A stretch of 27,163 nt of DNA from Conoideocrella luteorostrata. Taxonomy: Eukaryota > Ascomycota > Sordariomycetes > Hypocreales > Clavicipitaceae. A program made the position numbers and the translations under genes. Below are positions 20,481 to 27,163 of this stretch, piece after piece. The notes beneath the pieces are model-generated. The model made no database searches and was not told the DNA's origin. It saw only the letters and a program-made list of their open reading frames with translations. The DNA is taken from assembly GCA_032433595.1 (NCBI GenBank), contig JASWJB010000449.1:1-27163 (forward strand). Reading direction: 5' to 3'. Every line of letters starts with the position of its first letter. Positions within the stretch are counted from its first letter, which is position 1.

Positions 20481-21995
20481 TCATCTTCCGGAGCGATAAG
20501 AGTTGCCCCGACGGTGGTCTGTGTCCCCGTGTCGTACTCGATCCCTATCCCGATCTCTATGCCTACTCCTCTCACCGTCATCTTGTCGATGACCTCGATT
20601 ATTGCGCTCCAAGTCTCTTCCGTCACCACGACGGCTGTCACCCTTCCCATATCGACCCCGATCGAGCCGATGTGGGCTTCGGCTTCGGCTTCGATCTTGT
20701 TCACCTCGACCCAGGTCCGCCCTCCTTGGAGGCCGGTCACGTTGTCGTCCATCTTTGTCTCCGGTACGAGCGTGACGGCCCTTCATCTCTTCATCACTAT
20801 ACACCATTCCATAGCTGTTTCTCTCGGGTCTCTCTTCCTCAGCTCGATATTGCCTTCGCTTTTCCAGTTCACGAACACCACCCCACCCACCACGAGAAGC
20901 ATTTGCCCTCCGCTTGCTATTTGCATCCTTCCGCCAAACATCGCTTAACTTGCTGACACTCTGAGAAAAATCGACGTGGATTCTCCGATCATCGATCAAG
21001 ACACCCTGCATTTTGAAGTACGCCGTTTCGCAAGATGCCTTGTCTTCATATTCAATAAATGCGTACTGTAAGCTGTCGCCTGTCTTCTGGTCCCGAATCA
21101 CCTCGCAACTGAGGATGTTGCCAAATCGGCCGAAGATGAGCTCCAGATCTTCATCTCCCGTAACAGGATTCAGTTTGCAGACAAACAGCACGTTTTCCGG
21201 TGGTTTAACCTCTGCAAAAGGTAAGTCCCCCATCATTTCAAGAGTCAAGGCCTGAGCGTTGGCTTCAGTTTGGCGTCGCCGGCGCTCCAGCTCGGCTTCA
21301 TCGATACCGTCATCCTCATGTAAAGCTGCCTCATCTGCGATCCGCACCGTCTTCAGCTGTTCAGCAGTCGGTCCGGGGCTCATGCTTGGTTCTCTCAAGC
21401 CAGATGGGTCTGCGAATGGGTCGTCTAAAATGACCACGTGTTTGATTCGTATATCAATCAACGGGCAGCCTTTCTCATCCACCATTGCTTCGTTTATCTT
21501 CTCCAAGGCGTCAAATCCTTCCACCACCTTGCCAAATATAGCAGCTTTGCCATCCAAAAAGTCCGTATCTTCGCCAAGAGTGATTATGAATTGGGAAGCG
21601 GCCATACGGGTATCTGGGTCGGAGGGGAGGGGCACGGTTGCCATACTGACTGTGCCTCGCTCGAGATGCTTTAGCTTCGGGTGAAAGAAGGCCGGAAAGG
21701 ATTTCTTCGAGGGATCGCCCGATATATGGCCCCATATAGATGAGCCGCCATTGGATTGCTTGGACAATGGTCCGAGGGGGTCGCCAGTTTGGAACGAAAA
21801 GTTCTTTTGGACGGTATGAACAGGAGAAAAATTGTAGTACTTAATCTTACAAAGCTTGAGAAAGCTGCATCACATGTTAGATTTGATTCATGCAATGACA
21901 AGTAGGTTGACGTACTTTTCGCAAAGCTTTGGTGCATGCTCGACAAGCAAATCGATGACAAAGTCACCAACGCTAGTCTCGAGCAGGACCGACAT
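20481..21995 (-). CDS. cyp6: Cyp6/PPIL4-type cyclophilin with RRM (two exons)
   Basis: A nuclear RNA-binding cyclophilin-like protein of the family linked to transcription and splicing. The model joins 21995-21916 and 21864-20481, with a 51-nt intron (GTACGT donor, GATGCAG acceptor), giving 487 residues. Order: cyclophilin-like domain 1 to about 170 ([52 protein letters not shown]), linker, then RRM about 251-327 with RNP2 LFVCKL (253-258) and RNP1 LQYAFIEY (292-299). An Arg/Asp/Ser-rich RS-like tail begins near 340. Relative to cyclophilin A, the catalytic R55, W121 and H126 positions read T44, F129 and A134. This is expected for the PPIL4 group, whose members diverge at these sites, so isomerase activity is doubtful. 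The ATG is immediately before the conserved N-terminus. Confidence 0.95.
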
Positions 21996-23124
21996 TGTTT
22001 ACGCCGGGTTAGTACAAATACAAGAAAAACAAAATGAACTTCAAAAAGCTCGAAATTTCACGTCTCAGGTATCATTGGGGAAGTAGCTAAAAGTGTGTGC
22101 GCCTAGAGAATAAAAGTCGTGGACGAAATTGTCGGTAAAACTTCAGCTACGCATAACTTGTGTCGCAAACAGGCTCAATACATGTCGCTACTTCCAAAAC
22201 TTGTCGAGCGAACAGCGCCACAAAGAAAAGCCGGCATTCAGCCGAAGTAATAGACAGAATACTATATCACGTGATCGGTTTTATAAGATCCTAAGCCGCA
22301 CCAGTAGTGGCGCGTAGTGGAGACTTCCTTGTGCGGGGGAAGCAATAGGTGTACAATCTATACGTAGGATGGGGAGTTACTGTCAAAACAAAAGTCCAAT
22401 CCTGCCGGTGAAGTCTATATTCCTAGAGAATAAACACACATTACTACTGTCTGATCGATTTCATGATTAGGAGGAGCAGTTCCCCGATGCATATGGAGTA
22501 CTGAAGATGGGAAAAGGTTAAGAAGACTACGGAGTACCAGTGTGGGGTAATAAGTTAGTTAGTGTCCCATCCGAAAATAACCAAGAGAAAGTCTTGGCAA
22601 ATGCTTGGCTTATCGCCGGTAAGAGGAATCCTTTTGTCTTACGCAAGGATATTCTGGCATTGTTAATAAACCAGTAATTTCCAGAACATATTTATGAGTG
22701 GTCAAATAATATGTGACTTGATTCAAATTTGAGATAGGTCTCACGATCGGTTGATATAATTCAGCTACCCGGCAGGCGCTTGTATTCAAACTCTCACCGC
22801 TGTGTGATAGCGCGACTTGTTTTGTCCCAGCATTATGATACGAAAACAGTACATTACAAACACCGATTAAAACAACTTGTGAGGGCTTGTGGCCCTATAC
22901 GTGACATTTTAATACCTACTCCCCTAGCACTTTTTAGTCCAAGAAGCCATGCTTCGATATCCGTAAACGCCATGTGCCCGGTCCTCCGAGGCGGATGATG
23001 CCAAATGCTGAAATGACAAACCCCATGCAAAAATTAGGTGTTCACAAACGTGATAAAGTGAGGAGCCACATCCAACGCCATCGTTATAAACTTGGGCAAT
23101 GCACCCGAGAGACAGGGGAGAGCT
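21996..23124. other. Spacer upstream of cyp6
   Basis: It contains the presumed cyp6 promoter with a TCACGTGA site, then AT-rich DNA with one TACGGAGTA element (22528-22536) and the 3' side of the 160-residue gene. No gene was recognised. Confidence 0.55.
22267..22274. promoter_or_regulatory. TCACGTGA palindrome upstream of cyp6
   Basis: A perfect palindromic E-box octamer lies 272 nt upstream of the cyp6 start codon. CACGTG is bound by fungal bHLH factors such as the Cbf1 class. The sequence is certain. Its role is inference. Confidence 0.4.
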
Positions 23125-23607
23125 TCAATCTGCGCATGGAGAGCTACGTCTCCGTCGACCAGAGCGAAGCTCCTTTTCCGTCTCCATCAATCTCACTTGT
23201 GCCCACATACGCATAGACTTGTCACCGCGAACAGTGTCGCAGTTCAGTAGTTCAGTCAATGCACGTTTGATGCTCTCATTGACATCAAACAGACGCTGCT
23301 CCTCGGCAGAGATCTCGTATAGCGTTTCTTCATCCAGAATTGTGTCAAGCGGGTCGGCAGCAACAGCATCCCAACCACTGCAGCGGGCACGGGTACGATT
23401 ATTCTTGCGCTCGCCAGACCTTGAGTGTCGCCTTGGAGACGTGGATGAAGCTGACGAGGTACTTGATGATCGGGTGGATATATTCGTAACTGAGGCCTTT
23501 CTTGGCCGGATCTGCTCAAGATGGCCGGAAAGCTCCTCGTGTTGCTCCTGCAAGAGCATGTATTTTTGCAGGGCAAAGTTATAGTTGTGTGTTTTGCCCA
23601 AAGTCAT
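23125..23607 (-). CDS. Unrecognised 160-residue protein
   Basis: A single-exon ORF with a true ATG. I do not recognise a named family. Residues 1-36 (MTLGKTHNYNFALQKYML onward) look like a compact helical start. Residues 43-63 are Ser/Thr-rich and probably disordered. Residues 94-122 (EETLYEISAEEQRLFDVNESIKRAL) and 128-150 (DKSMRMWAQVRLMETEKEL) read as two amphipathic helices. The C-terminus is a basic RRRR patch. The ordered helices flanking a low-complexity spacer, with charged heptad-like spacing, argue for a real protein. There is no signal peptide or membrane segment. It lies on the same strand as cyp6, with 1.1 kb between. Confidence 0.7.
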   Translation of the reverse strand: MTLGKTHNYNFALQKYMLLQEQHEELSGHLEQIRPRKASVTNISTRSSSTSSASSTSPRRHSRSGERKNNRTRARCSGWDAVAADPLDTILDEETLYEISAEEQRLFDVNESIKRALTELLNCDTVRGDKSMRMWAQVRLMETEKELRSGRRRRSSPCAD

Positions 23608-26600
23608 GGTGTCTGCTGGTTTGTGAGAAGTCGAGATGTAAATAATAGTGATTATGCAAGGTGAGTTTTGTCGATGAAGAGAAAGTACTAGGTAAGGGAA
23701 ATATTATATCGACATGTAAAAACTGTTAACAAGCCCATCGAAAGAGCTGTTGGGTTGGGCAGTGACCGGTGTTATGAGCGGTGGGGTCGTGGCAACTATG
23801 CAGTATGCAGGATGCAGCTGCAGCAACCCACACGTTTGTTCAGCCGTTGCCAACGAGAGCAGCCCCGAGGTGAAAGCCAGCCGCAGGATTTGTTGCAAGA
23901 TAACAAGGCCAGTGGATGCGTCTCCAAAAAGTCAGCAGGTTGATACACCTGGATCGCCTTGCGATATGGGTTTTTGTTAATCAGGGCTTTTTCTCGCACT
24001 GCAAACGCAGAAGGTGGTTGAGGCGGCTGAAGGGGGGCGGGCTTGCGAACAGTCGTGCTTTGCAAGTATTTATGTATGGGATGAGGTGCTAAGTGAGCGG
24101 GCTTGAAAGCTGCTGTGGCCGCTCTGTTGTCCAAGTCGATCGTGAGTAGGGCAGTATAGGGGTGTTGACCGGATCGGTTGTTTGAATTGGATCAGTCTAT
24201 TTCCAAGTTGAAAATTTATCGAGGTGAGGAATCGATGTTTGGGTGGAAAAGAAAAGATGGCAGGAGCGGGGGATGAAATGGAAGGAGACGATGGGAGCGA
24301 AAAGGTGCTCGGGTCAGTGAGAGAGCAGGTTTCCAATCAGTTTGGTACGATGTACCTGCTTAGTGCTGTGCTCTAACTAGCTCTAATAAGGGATGGGGAT
24401 GGGATGGGGATGGATGATGGCATGGCTTAGACGGGGCAAACGCATGTCCTTGTTGGCAATGTGCACTCGAGCTTCTGTGGGCAATTGAGCTCAAAGCTCA
24501 TAGGCAAGCAAGCAACGGGTGTTCGCAAATAAAGTTTTGTTTGTCGCAATGGGCACGTTGGCCAATGAGATAGCTTCGTTGTTGGTGGCGACAAAGCGAC
24601 GCTTCTTTCGCTTCTCACGATCTTGTATGTATTGTACGATGTGCTGCACTGCTGGATGCCAGGTTTGCCAGAAAGAACCACAAAATCTGACTATTGACTG
24701 GGGCTGGAGCAGGGAAGCGGCTCGACCTGACAAGGGAAAAATTGATGGGAATTGGGGATGCAATGGGTCACTGCGCCAATCTGCAATCTCCAGTCTCTGG
24801 ACTCCAATGGTTTTGCCAGCGGAGACTGAAAAACCTGCTTCGAGCAGTCGAGAAACAAACGGGTCATTGAACCAGTATGCCAGTTCAGACCAGGGACGTA
24901 CTCGCTAACACCGTGGCGAGGGTCTTCTTTTTGCTGCCCTCTTCTTACCCCAGATTATTGTTTGTTGGGCCAGACACGTCCAGACGTCTTGGCTTCGTCG
25001 TACTGTATGTGCACAGAGTCGGGGACGACTGCCGGATTGACTAAAGAGAGGTGGTGTTGGGCGCCAAAAGAGAAAAGCCACTTGCGCAGGTTGAAGTGAG
25101 GCGAACTAAAGGTCTTGAGGAGGGTAGCAGTGGTATTAATGCGCACCTGTTAGCCCTTCGGTCTAGAAGTGGTGGTGATGGTCGATTTGGGTGGTATGCT
25201 TGTGGCGCCAACTGGAACGAGAGGAACGAGACTGGTCCACAATTGGAGCCTAGGACGGTTCAGGAGGGTGGCATGGGCAGAAGCTTGGACCCAAGCGGGC
25301 GGGAGTGCCAGCTCGATAGGTTGACCGGCTGCAGGTTCTTTTGAATTGATTGAATGAAGTTGCTGGCGTGGCATTGGATTGGACCTGCAGCCAAGTCCAG
25401 GTGACGGCAAGGTCGCGCAATTGGCTGGGTATCGTCGGAGGACGACACGAGTTGTTATCAGTCTCCCAACCGCTTGTGTATACTAGTGTGATGTGCCGTT
25501 TAGCTTTGACTTGCTAACGTTGCACGCGTTAGCTTTCATCCACGTTAGATACATGTAGATCAAACTTTGAGTCCTAGGGCGAAGCCTCTTGAGGGTTGGA
25601 CCTGCGAATAGAGTTATACGTTTCCTACAAACTAGAACTCCAGGCTCTCTGTCTCCTCCAGGCTCGGTGGAGCGGCAGCCAAGGTGGAGGGCTAGCTGAG
25701 CAAGATGGAGAGATGGTTACTCCGTAGAGGAGACCGAAATAGCTCAGGGGGATTGACACAGCGGGACACAGTGGAACACAGCGGGTTGCAGCGATAATGG
25801 CATCCGTGGATACGGACCGGGGACGATGCTTGTTTAGAAGCACAGACACAATTAGAGTGTTAACGGTGTTCACCTTATCTATTCCAATACAGGAGGTGTC
25901 GGGAGGCTATCGTCGGGGCAATGCAATGGAAATTTGGGGGAAATTAGACTATTTCAGCCAGCCGGGGTTGAGTATCTGTATGCTCTGTTGCTTGGAGGGA
26001 ACTTTGCGATGGTGGTTTGCCCCTTGATTAAAGACCAGTACTCGTCACGCACAGGCTAATAGCGTCAATAATGAAGAGAGAAGCTCAATACGGAGAACAT
26101 TTCCGACATGTGTTTACATGAAAACCGCTGCGGCCATGGCTGACACGTAGTTACAGTTTCAGTCCTTACATTGCTGCCATATTATGCAAAGTACTCCGCA
26201 TGGCAGCCCAGCTAAAGAAACCAGGGCTGGCGAAGTCCTGAGCTCCGGGGGGGAGACTCAGCCACAGGAGGCGCCGATCATGGTGATGTGACGTCTTGCC
26301 AATCATGCACTTTGGCCATACTGAACGCTGCACGCCGTGATCCGATTGTGGGGAATCAGATGTGTAAAGTCATGCAATGATGTGCTGGATCTTCCGTTTG
26401 ACATCAGGAACAGGCAGGATGATGGAATAATCTGATCACCGGCGCATGCTTGAACTGCCTCATGGCCCGACACATGATTGAGGTGCGTCCACGCACGTTG
26501 GATATGCGTGGAAGGAAGAGCTGCCGCGAACATTACCAAATGAATCAATTCGTTACGTACGTCGTGCTCCAGGCAATATTCTGTCCGATCTGACATGTTC

Positions 26601-27163
26601 AAGGAATTGAGAGCCAAGAAGCGAAAACTGGGAACTGGACTCCATACACTCGCTCAGTGGTACAAAAGTGGCCAATACACAACACCAGAACTCCGACTCG
26701 CCAACTGGCAAAGAACAACAGACCAGAAGCATACCCGTCCATTCGGCAGCTTGGACGGATCATCGTCCCCTACCGTCATGAGACACTTGTCCCACACAGA
26801 TTGCCAGATACACAATGAAGGGTGCTCGCGATGTGCAAACAGTTGTGTCACAATGCCGTCACTACTCTGTGCAGCATCGGTCCTTCCGATTATTAGTTGA
26901 TGTTGTTGGTCATAAACAGCTTGGAACAACGAGGTGCGCGATCGGCGATGCAGCTGCACGAACTGTTCCCCAACAATGGATGACATCTGTCTTCAAACAT
27001 GGCAGCCTGAAAGGCCCTCTTTTGCAAGGGAACCAGGGGCGAATTGGCGCTACGGATAATATCCTCCGACTCGACGCATGTCATTGGAAGAACAAAACTC
27101 ATATGCAAGTTTACTTCATTTAGTCCATGCGCCCGGTTTACTTGTGATATAATACATTCCCCC
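23608..27163. other. 3.6-kb right-end region without a supported gene
   Basis: The first few hundred bases are the presumed promoter of the 160-residue gene. Elsewhere, open frames are short and overlapping. On the minus strand, 26986-26654 and 26617-26303 are in the same frame, separated by a stop at 26654-26656. Neither shows a recognisable domain. One TACTCCGTA element lies at 25718-25726. A gene running off the right edge cannot be excluded. Confidence 0.45.
24390..24409 (+). other. G-quadruplex-type motif
   Basis: GGG, GGGG, GGG and GGGG runs are each separated by AT, fitting the canonical four-run pattern. It lies about 780 bp upstream of the start of the minus-strand 160-residue gene. 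Confidence 0.5.

Noticed and set aside
20342..20956. Plus-strand ORF of 204 residues
   Set aside because: It is antisense to the RS-like tail of cyp6. The His/Ser/Leu-rich content is the mirror of Arg/Asp codons.
1..27163. tRNA, rRNA, CRISPR array, telomere repeat, transposase or secondary-metabolite core gene
   Set aside because: I looked for tRNA T-loop motifs, telomeric TTAGGG runs, regularly spaced repeats, transposase motifs and synthase motifs on both strands, and found nothing convincing by eye.

Overview
This is nuclear DNA of a filamentous ascomycete. The evidence is short spliceosomal introns (51-102 nt, one of about 250 nt) with GTAAGT/GTACGT-type donors, a Zn(II)2Cys6 regulator, a fungal-type C2H2 regulator, a SAGA subunit, and long gene-poor spacers with microsatellites. 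A Sordariomycete, perhaps Hypocreales, seems most likely, but this is inference from family resemblance only. All splice models were read by eye from frame continuity, splice consensus and family motifs. No transcript data were available.

Layout from left to right. Positions 1-2659 are mostly non-coding: homopolymer tracts, a cluster of TACTCCGTA 9-mers, a doubtful small minus-strand gene (1060-1772) and a 151-bp tandem duplication (1884-2185). A five-exon C2H2 zinc-finger gene follows on the plus strand (2660-5239). It converges on a minus-strand secreted GH18 endo-beta-N-acetylglucosaminidase-like gene (5481-6437). A spacer (6438-8433) holds a second diverged tandem duplication. The remaining recognisable genes all lie on the minus strand: SGF29 (8434-9828), type I mannose-6-phosphate isomerase (11918-13363, two exons), a short Zn2Cys6 regulator (14813-16167, three exons), a cyclophilin-RRM protein of the Cyp6/PPIL4 family (20481-21995, two exons) and an unrecognised 160-residue protein (23125-23607). 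The stretches 16168-20480 and 23608-27163 contain no gene I can support.

The genes do not form an evident pathway or biosynthetic cluster. SGF29 reads H3K4 methylation for SAGA. Cyp6 is a nuclear RNA-binding cyclophilin. PMI feeds mannose into GDP-mannose, glycosylation and the cell wall. The GH18 enzyme would act on N-glycans outside the cell. The PMI/GH18 glycan link is thematic only, since the genes are 5.5 kb apart with SGF29 between them.

I did not find a clearly new biological system. The signals most worth a second look are the dispersed TACTCCGTA element (12 exact copies, all intergenic), the unusually long hairpin-bearing intron in the C2H2 gene, two independent tandem duplications in non-coding DNA, and the unrecognised 160-residue protein.
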